A DNA stretch of 55,215 nucleotides from an uncultured Erysipelotrichaceae bacterium (GCA_902798815.1 CADBYH010000007.1:1-55215), one strand, 5' to 3'; shown: positions 17,183-25,791, counted from the first letter of the stretch. Numbers and translations are program-made. Notes: a model not told the origin generated them from the letters alone.

Positions 17183-17482
17183 ATGGAATTTTTAGTTAAT
17201 ATTTTATTACCATGTATTTTATATGTTGTTGCCATCATATTATTAATTATCTTGATAATAATTGGAATAAGATTTATTAAAATCTTAGATAAAGTTGATA
17301 AAGTTGTTGATGATGTAGAAGATAAAATAAATAGTTTTAATGGAGCACTAGCTGTTGTAAAAACAGTTGGTGATGGGTTATCAACTATTGGAGACAGTCT
17401 TATTTATTCAATCTCAACAGCTGTTTCAAAATTATTTGGAAAATTTAAAGGAAAATATGAGGAGGATGAAGATTATGAGTAA
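17183..17482 (+). CDS. DUF948-like (YtxG-type) membrane protein
   Basis: 99 aa. One N-terminal membrane helix (about residues 5-31) is followed by the heptad-like ILDKVDKVVDDVEDKINSF and a short Gly/Ser and Lys-rich tail. This matches the small DUF948/YtxG proteins of Bacilli, which often precede ytxH. An AGGAGTG site lies upstream of the ATG. The 3' end overlaps ytxH by 8 nt, so the pair is translationally coupled. The function is unknown. Confidence 0.7.
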   Translation: MEFLVNILLPCILYVVAIILLIILIIIGIRFIKILDKVDKVVDDVEDKINSFNGALAVVKTVGDGLSTIGDSLIYSISTAVSKLFGKFKGKYEEDEDYE

Positions 17483-17879
17483 AAAGTCAGGAATCGCTAA
17501 ATTTATTGCGGGAGCTGCAGTTGGTGCAGGATTAGGTATTTTATTTGCACCTAAGAAAGGTACTGAGACAAGAAAAGAATTAAAAGCAAAATTAGATGAA
17601 TTAGTAGAACAAGTAAAAAAGATTGATATTGAAGAAGTAAAAAAAGAATTCAATAGAAAAGTTGAAGATATCAAAATGGATTTAGTGGATTTAGATAAGG
17701 AGAAAGCTTTAGAAATAGCTAAAGAAAAAGGAGCCGCTATAAAAGCAAAAGCTCAAGAATTAGTTGCTTTAGCTAAAGAAAAGGGAACTCCTATTCTTAA
17801 GAAGACTGCTAATGATGTTTTAGATAATGTTATAAAAGTATCTAAAGAGACTCAAAAGAAATTAGCAAATAAAGAATAA
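17475..17879 (+). CDS. ytxH: YtxH family protein
   Basis: 134 aa. The glycine-rich N-terminal hydrophobic segment AKFIAGAAVGAGLGILFAPK followed by KGTETR is the YtxH signature. The rest is a long Lys/Glu/Ala-rich amphipathic helix with repeated AKEKGA/AKEKGT units. YtxH proteins are linked with general stress and envelope functions but lack a defined activity. The ATG at 17475 follows GAGGAGGAT. An open frame reaching further upstream is only extension through the DUF948-like gene. Confidence 0.88.
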   Translation: MSKKSGIAKFIAGAAVGAGLGILFAPKKGTETRKELKAKLDELVEQVKKIDIEEVKKEFNRKVEDIKMDLVDLDKEKALEIAKEKGAAIKAKAQELVALAKEKGTPILKKTANDVLDNVIKVSKETQKKLANKE

Positions 17880-17883
17880 TTAA

Positions 17884-17910
17884 AAAAGCAAGTATTTACT
17901 TGCTTTTATT
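17884..17910 (+). terminator. Terminator after ytxH
   Basis: 10-bp stem (17884-17893 with 17898-17907), 4-nt loop, T-rich 3' side. Confidence 0.85.
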
Positions 17911-17939
17911 TTGACATTTTAGTTTATAAGTGTTATATT
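17911..17939 (+). promoter_or_regulatory. Sigma-A promoter of the tyrS leader
   Basis: Perfect TTGACA (17911-17916), 17-nt spacer, TATATT (17934-17939), placing the start of the T-box leader near 17946. Confidence 0.85.
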
Positions 17940-17944
17940 ATGTA

Positions 17945-18155
17945 TGTGAATTTTCTGTGATGGATACTTAGTAGTATAATATTCTATTATATAGAGATTT
18001 AACGGTTGGTGGAAGTTAAAATGGGTATTATATGAATTACATATCTTGAGAAAAATCGTTTACTGCGTTAAAGTAATGAGTGTATAGTTTTACTATAAAA
18101 TAAGGTGGTACCGCGAAATATTCGTCCTTAGGATGATTATTTCGCGTTTTTATTT
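17945..18155 (+). promoter_or_regulatory. T-box riboswitch, tyrosine type
   Basis: The leader has stem I, a specifier TAC (Tyr) at 18038-18040 in the context GAATTACATATC, and the T-box core AAGGTGGTACCGCG near 18102-18115. The terminator stem CGCGAAATA (18112-18120) with TATTTCGCG (18138-18146) is followed by a T-run. In this leader the terminator uses the CGCG end of the T-box directly, unlike the leucine leader. Uncharged tRNA-Tyr should allow read-through into tyrS. Confidence 0.95.
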
Positions 18156-18172
18156 TTAGAGGAGGAAAGAAA

Positions 18173-19405
18173 ATGACATTATTTGAAGAATTAGAATGGA
18201 GAGGTTTAGTTAAAGATGTTGCGGGAGCAGATATTAAGGATAAATTAAATAATGAAAAAATAACTTTTTATTGGGGAACAGATCCTACAGCAGATAGTTT
18301 GCATTTAGGTCATTATTCAAGCTTAGTTACAGCTAAGAGACTTGCAAAAGCTGGACATCATCCTATTCTTTTATGTGGAGGTGCTACGGGATTAATAGGC
18401 GATCCTAGACCAACAGCAGAAAGAGAAATGATTACTAAGGAGCAACTTGCAAAGAACTTGGAGGGTATAAAAAAACAAGTAAGTGATATATTTGATGGTA
18501 AAGCAGAAGTTGTTAATAATTATGATTGGTTTAAGGGTTATGAATATACTGATGTTTTAAGAGATGTAGGTAAATATATTACAGTTAATTATATGCTTGA
18601 TAAAGATATTATTAAGAGAAGACTTGAGACAGGTATTACTTTTGCTGAATTTGCTTATATGATTATACAAGGATATGACTTTTTATGGTTATATGAAAAT
18701 AAGAATTGTATTATGCAAGTTGAAGGTTCTGATCAATGGGGTAATATTACTACTGGTATAGATTTAATTAAGAAAAAACTTGGTAAGGAAGCATATGCAT
18801 TTACTATGCCATTAGTTGTTGATAAATATGGAAACAAGTTTGGTAAAAGTGAAGGTAATGCATTATGGTTGGATGAGGATAAAACATCATCCTATGAGTT
18901 ATATCAATATCTTATAAATGTTGATGATGAAGTTGTAATTGATTATTTAAAAATATTTACTTTTTTAAGTGTTGATGAAATAAAAGAACTAGAAAAAAAG
19001 AATAAGGAACATCCAGAATTAAGAGAAGCTCATAAAGCTCTAGCTAGAGAGATAATTACAGATTTACACGGAGAGAAATCTTATGAAGAAGCAGTAAAAA
19101 TTAGTGAGAGTTTATTTAGTGGAGATATTAAATCTTTTACTGGAAAAGATATTGAGGTTGCTTTTAAGGGGATTGAACCATTTAAAATTAAAGGTAATAT
19201 GAACGTAGTTGAATTATTAGTTGATGGAGGGATTTGTTCAAGTAAGAGAGAGGCAAGAGAATTTATAAATAATTCTTCAATTACTTTTAATGGTGATAAG
19301 ATTACTGATTTAGATTTCCAAGTAACAAAAGATAAATGTATTGATTCTAAATATGTTGTTATTCGTCGAGGAAAGAAAAAATATTTTGTAGGAGTTTATG
19401 AATAG
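18173..19405 (+). CDS. tyrS: Tyrosyl-tRNA synthetase
   Basis: 410 aa, TyrRS type S length. It activates tyrosine and charges tRNA-Tyr. The HIGH-type motif is HLGH (44-47), the KMSKS-type motif is KFGKS (222-226), and substrate-pocket motifs GTDPTADSLH and QVEGSDQWGN are intact. A C-terminal S4-like RNA-binding domain begins near residue 345 (VELLVDGGICSSKREAREFI). RBS GGAGG precedes the ATG. It is the only gene behind the tyrosine T-box and is closed by a terminator. Confidence 0.98.
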   Translation: MTLFEELEWRGLVKDVAGADIKDKLNNEKITFYWGTDPTADSLHLGHYSSLVTAKRLAKAGHHPILLCGGATGLIGDPRPTAEREMITKEQLAKNLEGIKKQVSDIFDGKAEVVNNYDWFKGYEYTDVLRDVGKYITVNYMLDKDIIKRRLETGITFAEFAYMIIQGYDFLWLYENKNCIMQVEGSDQWGNITTGIDLIKKKLGKEAYAFTMPLVVDKYGNKFGKSEGNALWLDEDKTSSYELYQYLINVDDEVVIDYLKIFTFLSVDEIKELEKKNKEHPELREAHKALAREIITDLHGEKSYEEAVKISESLFSGDIKSFTGKDIEVAFKGIEPFKIKGNMNVVELLVDGGICSSKREAREFINNSSITFNGDKITDLDFQVTKDKCIDSKYVVIRRGKKKYFVGVYE

Positions 19406-19432
19406 AAAATATATTATTATATTTTCTTTTTT
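19405..19432 (+). terminator. Terminator after tyrS
   Basis: 9-bp A/T-rich stem (19405-19413 with 19418-19426), 4-nt loop, six U residues. Confidence 0.75.
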
Positions 19433-19489
19433 ATGTGGAAAAATATTTCTAATTTTGATAAAATAAAGATAGTTTAAAGGAGACTTTTT

Positions 19490-20695
19490 ATGAATAAAAA
19501 ACAAAAAAAACAACTTAGATTTATTATAATTATTTGTGCTATTATTATTGTTGTGGAAATACTATATGTTTCGTATTGTGTTTTTTATCGAGGAAAAAAG
19601 TCTATTTATTTTGAAGGAATTAATGCGGTTGAAACTTCTGGCGATTCTTTTGTATGTGTTGGAAGTAATAATGATAATGATAATCATTATGAAAAGGCAA
19701 AGATATCAATGTTTAATAATAAAAGAGAAAAAACATTTGAGAAACTTTATAATGTTGGATATAATAGTGCTTTTTTTGGGGTATTAACTGATGGTGATGA
19801 TTCTGTTGCTGTTGGAAGTTATGAAAAAACAGAGGATGATAATAAGAATCTTGTTAGAAAAGCTTTAATTGTTAAATATGATAAAGAGGGAAATGTCTTA
19901 TTTGAAAATGATTTTGGTGTATTAGATAACTCAAAATTCACGAGTATTATAAAATATGATAGTGATTATTATGTAACTGGTCAAAGTATATATAAAAATA
20001 CTAGAGTAGGAGATAAAGATGGAGGAGCTATTCTTGCTAAGTATGACAAGGATGGAAATTTATTGTGGAATATAACTTATGGTAGTAGTAAAAGTGCAAT
20101 TTTTAATGATTTAATTATCGTAGGTGATTATATATATGCTGTCGGTACTGATGAAAATTATATAGGCGTTATTGTTAAATTTGATATGGATGGTAATTAT
20201 ATTGATTACAATGATTATAAAACGACTGATTCTATTGGGTTTAGTGGAATTGTAAATATAAATAATTATATATATGTAAGTGGAGCGGTTAAATCTGGTT
20301 ATCCAGATACTGATGCGATAATAGTAAAATATAACTTAAAATGTAGATATATAGATCAAGTTATTTATAGTGGAAAAGGTGTCGAGAGATTCAATAAATT
20401 AATAGTTGATGATCAGAATAATTTGGTTGTTATAGGAACAATGGGTATTGTTAAAAAGAGTAGTAAGAATAATTATGGAGAGTACAATTATGATGGTATT
20501 ATTGGTAAGTATAATACTAGATTAAAGAATATTGATTTAGTTACTTATGGAACTGAAAGAGATGACTATTTTAATGATGTGATTAATTTTGGTGGCAATT
20601 ACTTAGTTGTTGGATACTCATCATATGAAGATGGTAGTTATATGAGTAAATTTATTAAATATAGTAAGGCATTGAAAGTATTGGAGGTTGGGTAA
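19490..20695 (+). CDS. Membrane-anchored beta-propeller-like protein
   Basis: 401 aa. A basic start and one signal anchor (about residues 10-32) place the rest outside the cell. The outer part has about six loosely repeated blade-like units with cores such as ALIVKYDKEGNVLFENDFG, AILAKYDKDGNLLWNITYG and GVIVKFDMDGNYIDYND, alternating with YVTG/YAVG/YVSG strands. That is the pattern of a beta-propeller. No catalytic motif is seen; it may bind a ligand or partner. AAGGAG precedes the ATG. The next gene starts on the base after its stop. Confidence 0.7.
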   Translation: MNKKQKKQLRFIIIICAIIIVVEILYVSYCVFYRGKKSIYFEGINAVETSGDSFVCVGSNNDNDNHYEKAKISMFNNKREKTFEKLYNVGYNSAFFGVLTDGDDSVAVGSYEKTEDDNKNLVRKALIVKYDKEGNVLFENDFGVLDNSKFTSIIKYDSDYYVTGQSIYKNTRVGDKDGGAILAKYDKDGNLLWNITYGSSKSAIFNDLIIVGDYIYAVGTDENYIGVIVKFDMDGNYIDYNDYKTTDSIGFSGIVNINNYIYVSGAVKSGYPDTDAIIVKYNLKCRYIDQVIYSGKGVERFNKLIVDDQNNLVVIGTMGIVKKSSKNNYGEYNYDGIIGKYNTRLKNIDLVTYGTERDDYFNDVINFGGNYLVVGYSSYEDGSYMSKFIKYSKALKVLEVG

Positions 20696-21229
20696 ATGAA
20701 AATTACATTAATAAGACATGCTCAGACTGAAGATAATTTTTTAAGAAAGATTCAAGGGAGAAGTAATGGTTTATTGAATGATACTGGTAGAAGACAAGTG
20801 TTAATGCTTAAAATGAAAATTAGTGATAATAAATATGATTGCTGTTATGTGTCTCCTCTAATTAGATGTATGGAAACTGCTATTGTTCTTGTTGGTGATC
20901 GAGTTGAATTAATAAAAGATGATAGATTAATCGAAAGAGAGATGGGAGAATTAGAGGGAAGACCGGTTGATGAATATAATGCTTTTAGATATTGGGACTA
21001 TGATATGAATAAAAAAGATTTTGGTGTAGAGAGTGTACATGATGTTTTTAAAAGATGTAGAAGTTTTTTAAATGAAATAAAGAAAAAACACTCAAATGAA
21101 AGTGTTATTATTGTTACTCATAGTGCTCCTTATAGAGCTCTTAGGCATTTATTATTAAAACACAAGATATCTGGTAAATTATTAGATGGAATGATTGATA
21201 ATTGTCAGATGGAAGAATTTGAAATATAA
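20696..21229 (+). CDS. Histidine phosphatase superfamily protein (PGM-like)
   Basis: 177 aa. The N-terminal RHG-type motif is LIRHAQTEDN (catalytic His8), with a second catalytic His in VTHSAPYRALRHL and YVSPLIRCMETA between them. This is the small branch-2 phosphoglycerate-mutase-like fold; substrates in this group range from sugar phosphates to nucleotides and cofactors, so the substrate is open. The ATG directly follows the stop of the propeller gene, with GGAGG inside that gene's end, giving tight coupling. Confidence 0.85.
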   Translation: MKITLIRHAQTEDNFLRKIQGRSNGLLNDTGRRQVLMLKMKISDNKYDCCYVSPLIRCMETAIVLVGDRVELIKDDRLIEREMGELEGRPVDEYNAFRYWDYDMNKKDFGVESVHDVFKRCRSFLNEIKKKHSNESVIIVTHSAPYRALRHLLLKHKISGKLLDGMIDNCQMEEFEI

Positions 21230-21230
21230 A

Positions 21231-21258
21231 AAAAGAACTAATTATTTAGTTCTTTTAT
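21231..21258. terminator. Bidirectional terminator between the histidine phosphatase gene and rpsD
   Basis: 11-bp stem (21231-21241 with 21246-21256), 4-nt loop, with A-run and T-run on either side; it serves both converging genes. Confidence 0.85.
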
Positions 21259-21857
21259 TTGTTATAGAATTCAACGATTAATGCTTCATTAATATCAGCA
21301 TTTAATTCATTTCTTTCAGGTAATCTAACATAAGTAGATTCCATTTTACCTTCATCATATGTAATGAATTCAACTCTTTTTGTTGTTTTTGCTAGTGATT
21401 CAGCAACAACTTTAAGATTTTTATCATCTTCTTTTAATGAAATAACATCCCCTGGTTTTACTCTATATGATGGAATATTAACTTTTTTACCATTAACAGT
21501 AACGTGTCCATGATTAACTAATTGTCTAGCTCCACGACGTGTTGTTGCAAAACCTGTACGATATACTAAATTATCTAATCTTGATTCTAATAATCTTAAG
21601 AAGTTTGTACCATGGATTCCTTGCATTTTTGCAGCTTCATCAAATGTTTTTCTGAATTGTCTTTCATTTACACCATACATGAAACGTACTTTTTGTTTTT
21701 CTTTTAATTGTGTTCCATAGTCTGATAATTTACCTTTTCTTTCATTACCATGTTGACCTGGTCCATATGGACGACGTGCTAGTTCTTTTCCAGTTTCACT
21801 TATTGAGAATGAAACACGACGTGCTTTTTTATAACTTGGTCCTGTATATCTTGACAT
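21255..21857 (-). CDS. rpsD: 30S ribosomal protein S4
   Basis: 200 aa, standard length. It is a primary 16S rRNA binder and 30S assembly protein. The start [14 protein letters not shown], the [10 protein letters not shown] segment and the S4 domain ([35 protein letters not shown]) are all typical. It lacks the zinc-binding cysteines of some S4 paralogues. It is monocistronic, ends at a bidirectional terminator and has a roughly 155-nt leader that may be bound by S4 itself. AAAGGAG precedes the ATG. Confidence 0.98.
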   Translation of the reverse strand: MSRYTGPSYKKARRVSFSISETGKELARRPYGPGQHGNERKGKLSDYGTQLKEKQKVRFMYGVNERQFRKTFDEAAKMQGIHGTNFLRLLESRLDNLVYRTGFATTRRGARQLVNHGHVTVNGKKVNIPSYRVKPGDVISLKEDDKNLKVVAESLAKTTKRVEFITYDEGKMESTYVRLPERNELNADINEALIVEFYNK

Positions 21858-22013
21858 AACAAATCTCCTTTCTTTTTATTACAAATCTTGAATAACTAGG
21901 TCATATATTAGGGAGTTTTTCTTCTTCTTTCACGTAAACAGCAATAGTTACTTGAATTAAATTTAAAAAACACATTAATATATTCCATAGTCCGCTGTTT
22001 CAAGGAATTTGCA
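21858..22013 (-). promoter_or_regulatory. Candidate S4 autoregulatory leader of rpsD
   Basis: The leader is about 155 nt. Reading the minus strand, CTTGAA (22004-21999) is complementary to TTCAAG (21956-21951), while the directly following ACAGC (21998-21994) is complementary to GCTGT (21942-21938). The two helices interleave, which defines a pseudoknot if both form. ATTCC (22008-22004) with GGAAT (21986-21982) gives a nested hairpin. Bacillus rpsD is known to be autoregulated through its leader, and S4 is known to bind pseudoknots in other bacteria. The function here is inference from pairing and position. Confidence 0.55.
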
Positions 22014-22019
22014 TTATTA

Positions 22020-22048
22020 ATTATATGTTAAAAGTGTTGATATGTCAA
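22020..22048 (-). promoter_or_regulatory. Sigma-A promoter of rpsD
   Basis: On the minus strand: TTGACA (22048-22043), 17-nt spacer, TATAAT (22025-22020). Both hexamers are perfect, giving a strong promoter as expected for a ribosomal protein gene. Confidence 0.92.
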
Positions 22049-22160
22049 GGAATTCTTTTGATTAGTGATAATTATTATTAATATTTATTAAAAATGTAGA
22101 AAAATGTCGATTAAATGTGATAGAATATAATTGATATATTGTAAGAATAGAGGTGAGGTT

Positions 22161-23885
22161 ATGCAATCACAATTCCTTATTATTGGATCAGCTATAGTAG
22201 TTGCTTTAGTTGTTGTTATTGTTTTGCTTCACTTTATTAGAAAAGCTGAGACTAAGCATTATAAAAAATTGCTTAAAAATCTTGAAATTCAAAGAAATCA
22301 GGTTGAGTCTACACCTGTTTTATTGGAATTATCTAAAGTAGAACCTATTATTAAAAATGACAAAATGGAAGAAAAGTATAATCAATGGAGAGATAAGTTT
22401 AATAAAATTAAGGAAGAAAGACTTTCTTTAATTGATGATATGTTAATAGATTTAGATGTTTATGTCGAAAAAAGGGATTATAAATCATTTGGTTATCGTG
22501 CTGCAAAAACAGAAATTGAAATTTATAAAGTTAGAGAATCTGCAGAACATTTACTTGAAGAAATAAAAGATATTACTTTAAGTGAAGAAAAATATAGAAA
22601 TATTGTTATTAAGTTAAAAACAAAATATAGAAAACTTAATAAGGATTTTAATGAGCATAGAGAATTATATGGTTTTATGCAAGAATCCGTTGAAATGCAA
22701 CTTGAAAATATTGAAAAAAGATTTCTTGATTTTGAGAAAGTTATGGAAGTTAATGATTATAGTGAAGTAGTTCATATATGTAAGGCTCTTGATAATATGA
22801 TTGAGCATATGGAAGTTTTGATAAAAGAATTACCGGATGTATTATTAATGATTCAAACTGTTATTCCAAATAGGATGAAAGAAGTAGAGTCTACTTATAA
22901 GGAAATGATTGACAAAGGTTATGTTTTAGATTATTTAAATATTGAATATAATTTGGATGAATCAAATAAGAATCTTGAAAGAATACTTGAAAAGGTCAAA
23001 ATGATTAATTTGGAAGGATGTATGTTTGATTTAAAGACAATCCTTGAATATTATGACTCATTATTTATTGATTTTGAAAAAGAAAGATTATCACGTAAGG
23101 TATACGAAGAAACAGTAGTCGATTTTAAGAAAAAACTTGATAAGACAAATGTTGTTGTTGAAGATGTTTTTAATCAATTAGATGATATTAAGAGTATGTA
23201 TGATTTAGAAGATAATGACTTAGATATTATTGTTGAGGTAAATAAAGTTCTTGTGGTAATTAATGATGATTATAAAAAGATGATTCAAAAAGAAGAAACA
23301 AAGTCTTGTCCATATTCTATGTTGAATGAAGAAGTTGAGAATTTATCAAATAGATTAATTGATATGGAAAATGAATTTGATAAGGCTTTAAAATCTCTTG
23401 GAAATATGTATGATGATGAATTAAGAGCAAGAGAACAATTAGAAGAAATTCAAGTGTTCTTAAAGAATTGTAAAGATAATATGAGAAAGTTTAAACTTCC
23501 GATTATTACTGATAATTACTTTGTTCAATTAGAAGAAGCAAATGAGGCTATACTTGAAGTTATAAAAGAATTAGAAAAGAAACCTATTGTTATTAAAACT
23601 CTTAATACTAGAGTTGATACAGCTAGAGATTTAGTTTTAAAGCTTTATAATACAACTAATGATATGATAAAAACTGCGAAACTTGCTGAAATAGCTATAG
23701 TATATGCAAATAGATATCGTTCAACTTATGATGAAATTGCAAGTAGTTTGGATGATGCAGAAGAATTGTTTTACAAAGGTAATTATAAGAACTCACTTGA
23801 TACTGTAATTAAATCAGTATCTAATATTGATGAAGATATTCATAGAAAGTTGACATTATTATATGAGAAGAAGTTCGAAATTTGA
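22161..23885 (+). CDS. ezrA: Septation ring formation regulator EzrA
   Basis: 574 aa. One N-terminal membrane helix (about residues 5-26) is followed by a long cytoplasmic coiled-coil array to the end, the EzrA build and length. EYNLDESNKNLERI and AEIAIVYANRYRS resemble conserved EzrA segments. EzrA binds FtsZ and restrains and positions the division ring in low-GC Gram-positives. The ATG at 22161 follows GAGGTGAGG; open frame upstream to 22131 crosses the promoter (TATAAT at 22126) and is not coding. The 3' end overlaps the next gene by 23 nt. Confidence 0.9.
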   Translation: MQSQFLIIGSAIVVALVVVIVLLHFIRKAETKHYKKLLKNLEIQRNQVESTPVLLELSKVEPIIKNDKMEEKYNQWRDKFNKIKEERLSLIDDMLIDLDVYVEKRDYKSFGYRAAKTEIEIYKVRESAEHLLEEIKDITLSEEKYRNIVIKLKTKYRKLNKDFNEHRELYGFMQESVEMQLENIEKRFLDFEKVMEVNDYSEVVHICKALDNMIEHMEVLIKELPDVLLMIQTVIPNRMKEVESTYKEMIDKGYVLDYLNIEYNLDESNKNLERILEKVKMINLEGCMFDLKTILEYYDSLFIDFEKERLSRKVYEETVVDFKKKLDKTNVVVEDVFNQLDDIKSMYDLEDNDLDIIVEVNKVLVVINDDYKKMIQKEETKSCPYSMLNEEVENLSNRLIDMENEFDKALKSLGNMYDDELRAREQLEEIQVFLKNCKDNMRKFKLPIITDNYFVQLEEANEAILEVIKELEKKPIVIKTLNTRVDTARDLVLKLYNTTNDMIKTAKLAEIAIVYANRYRSTYDEIASSLDDAEELFYKGNYKNSLDTVIKSVSNIDEDIHRKLTLLYEKKFEI

Positions 23886-24486
23886 GACAATTATTATTAT
23901 TGTGATTTTACTTGTAGTTGGATGCGTTGTAACGATGTTCTCTGTTAATGTTATGAGTTCAAGTAAAATGAAAGCGTTAAAATTAGATATTGACTCTTTT
24001 AGTGCTGCAGCCAGTACTTATTTATCTACTATAGATAACGAATCAAATATGGTTTTTTTAGAAGAACTTATTGATGAAGGAAGAATATCTAATATAAGAA
24101 GTCCTTTTAGTGCCAACTATTGTGATTTAGAAGAATCAAAGTTTGAAATTATTAATGGAGAAAAGCTAGTAACTTTAAAATGTGATGAATATTTAGTTGA
24201 TAGAGCAAATACTAATAATAGTAGTTATAGAGTTTATAAAATAGGAACATGGCATGAAGATGAAAGTTATAATAATGATGAAAAAAGTACTTTATATAAT
24301 TGTGTTGATTACAGTTCTGGTGCAGAATTATTTAAAGAATATGTTTCAGAGGAATATCTTTTATATAAAGTAAATAAACAATATGAAAAAGATTATAAAA
24401 ATATAGATGATATTGAATATGAAATGTGTAATGTTCAATCTAAAGTTTTTTATAGATTAAAATCTGATATAGAAGACAAGTCATAA
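23863..24486 (+). CDS. Single-pass, pilin-like membrane protein of unknown function
   Basis: 207 aa. A short basic start (MRRSSKFETI) is followed by a 20-residue hydrophobic segment and an amphipathic helix (SKMKALKLDIDSFSAAASTY), much like a type IV pilin or pseudopilin stem. The canonical G/A-FTLxE processing site is absent. The outer part has four to five cysteines (CDLEE, LKCDE, YNCVDY, EMCNV) that could form disulphides. It overlaps the end of ezrA by 23 nt and its ribosome site is weak, so translation may depend on ezrA. No pilus assembly genes are in the window. Confidence 0.6.
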   Translation: MRRSSKFETIIIIVILLVVGCVVTMFSVNVMSSSKMKALKLDIDSFSAAASTYLSTIDNESNMVFLEELIDEGRISNIRSPFSANYCDLEESKFEIINGEKLVTLKCDEYLVDRANTNNSSYRVYKIGTWHEDESYNNDEKSTLYNCVDYSSGAELFKEYVSEEYLLYKVNKQYEKDYKNIDDIEYEMCNVQSKVFYRLKSDIEDKS

Positions 24487-24500
24487 TGACTTGTCTTTTT
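24475..24500 (+). terminator. Terminator after the ezrA unit
   Basis: 9-bp perfect stem (24475-24483 with 24487-24495), 3-nt loop, five U residues; the stop codon lies in the hairpin. Confidence 0.88.
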
Positions 24501-24554
24501 ATTGTAGATTATTTATTGTTTTTATGATAATATATGCGTGGTGGAGGTATTAAT

Positions 24555-25742
24555 ATGAATAGAGTTATTTTAATTAAATATGGTGAATTATCTACTAAAA
24601 AAGGTAATAGGAATTTTTTTATTAATACTTTATATAATAATTTAAAAAGTAAACTATCTAATTATGATGTTAAGATTTATAAGGATAGAGCAAGAATGAA
24701 AATAGTTTTTAAAGATGATGATCTTGATAATATAAAGAATGTTGTTAATAAGATATTCGGTATTCATACTTATCATATTGCTTATGTTTGTGAATCTAAT
24801 GAAGATGATATTAAAAATACGTTGATGGATATTATTAAGGACTATGAATTTAATACTTTTAAAATAGAAACTAAGAGAAGTAATAAATCTTTTCCTATTC
24901 ATAGTCAAGATTTTAATAGGGTACTTGGTACATTACTTCTTAAAAATATAAATAATATTTCTGTTGATGTTCATAATCCTGATTTATGGATTAAAGTTGA
25001 AATAAGAGATGATGAAACATATATATATTTTAATTCTTATACTGGATGTGGAGGTTATCCAACAGGAACACAACAATTAGGAATGCTTATGTTGTCTGGT
25101 GGAATAGATTCTCCTGTTGCTGGATATTTAGCAATGAAAAGAGGAGTAAAAATTGATGCTGTTTATTTTGAGGCTATTCCACATACAAGTTTAGATGCTA
25201 GAGAAAAAGTTGTTTCTTTGTGTAAAAAATTAGCTTGTTATACTGATAAAATTAATCTTCATATTGTTAATTTTACTCCTATTCAAGAGGCTATATATAA
25301 AAATTGTAGAGATGAGTATGTTATTACTATAATGAGAAGAATGATGTATAGAATAATGGATAAAATGTGTAAAAAATATAATGGATATATTATTATAAAT
25401 GGAGAAAGTATTGGACAAGTTGCTTCTCAAACATTAACTAGTATGAGTGTTATTAATAGTGTTACAAATATTCCTGTTATTAGACCTGTTGCGTGTCTTG
25501 ATAAGTTAGAAATAATTGATATTGCTAGAAATATTGATACTTATGAAACTAGTATTTTACCATATGAAGATTGTTGTACAGTATTTGTTCCAAAACATCC
25601 TGTTATTAATCCTAAAGAATATGTATGTGTTCAAGAGGAAGAGAAGTTTGATTATATGAGTATGATTGATGTTGCTGTTGATACACTAAATACAATTAAA
25701 GTATCTGATACAGATAGTTTAGAATTTAATGATATATTATAG
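24555..25742 (+). CDS. thiI: tRNA 4-thiouridine synthetase ThiI
   Basis: 395 aa, the rhodanese-less form found in Bacilli. It has an N-terminal ferredoxin-like region, a THUMP domain (about residues 60-165) and a PP-loop ATPase with SGGIDSPVAGYLAMKRG (from Ser181). It adenylates U8 of tRNA before sulfur transfer, and in other bacteria also takes part in thiamine thiazole synthesis. A conserved INGESIGQVASQT follows. Lacking a rhodanese domain, it needs sulfur from a partner cysteine desulfurase, which is not in the window. The ATG at 24555 follows GGTGGAGG; the ATG at 24534 has no such site. Confidence 0.95.
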   Translation: MNRVILIKYGELSTKKGNRNFFINTLYNNLKSKLSNYDVKIYKDRARMKIVFKDDDLDNIKNVVNKIFGIHTYHIAYVCESNEDDIKNTLMDIIKDYEFNTFKIETKRSNKSFPIHSQDFNRVLGTLLLKNINNISVDVHNPDLWIKVEIRDDETYIYFNSYTGCGGYPTGTQQLGMLMLSGGIDSPVAGYLAMKRGVKIDAVYFEAIPHTSLDAREKVVSLCKKLACYTDKINLHIVNFTPIQEAIYKNCRDEYVITIMRRMMYRIMDKMCKKYNGYIIINGESIGQVASQTLTSMSVINSVTNIPVIRPVACLDKLEIIDIARNIDTYETSILPYEDCCTVFVPKHPVINPKEYVCVQEEEKFDYMSMIDVAVDTLNTIKVSDTDSLEFNDIL

Positions 25743-25770
25743 TATAAATTGATGTTTTATTCACAAACTA
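25742..25770 (+). promoter_or_regulatory. Candidate sigma-G (forespore) promoter of the SASP gene
   Basis: GTATA (25742-25746) fits the sigma-G -35 consensus GHATR. After 17 nt, CAAACTA (25764-25770) matches six of seven positions of CATWHTA. The predicted start lies just upstream of the ribosome site. The match is to the known Bacillus sigma-G pattern; activity is inferred. Confidence 0.5.
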
Positions 25771-25791
25771 TAATTGTAGGAGGTGAATAAA

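Noticed and set aside
17367-17474. Upstream extension of the ytxH frame
   Set aside because: It runs through the DUF948-like gene in another phase; a strong GAGGAGG site defines the ATG at 17475.
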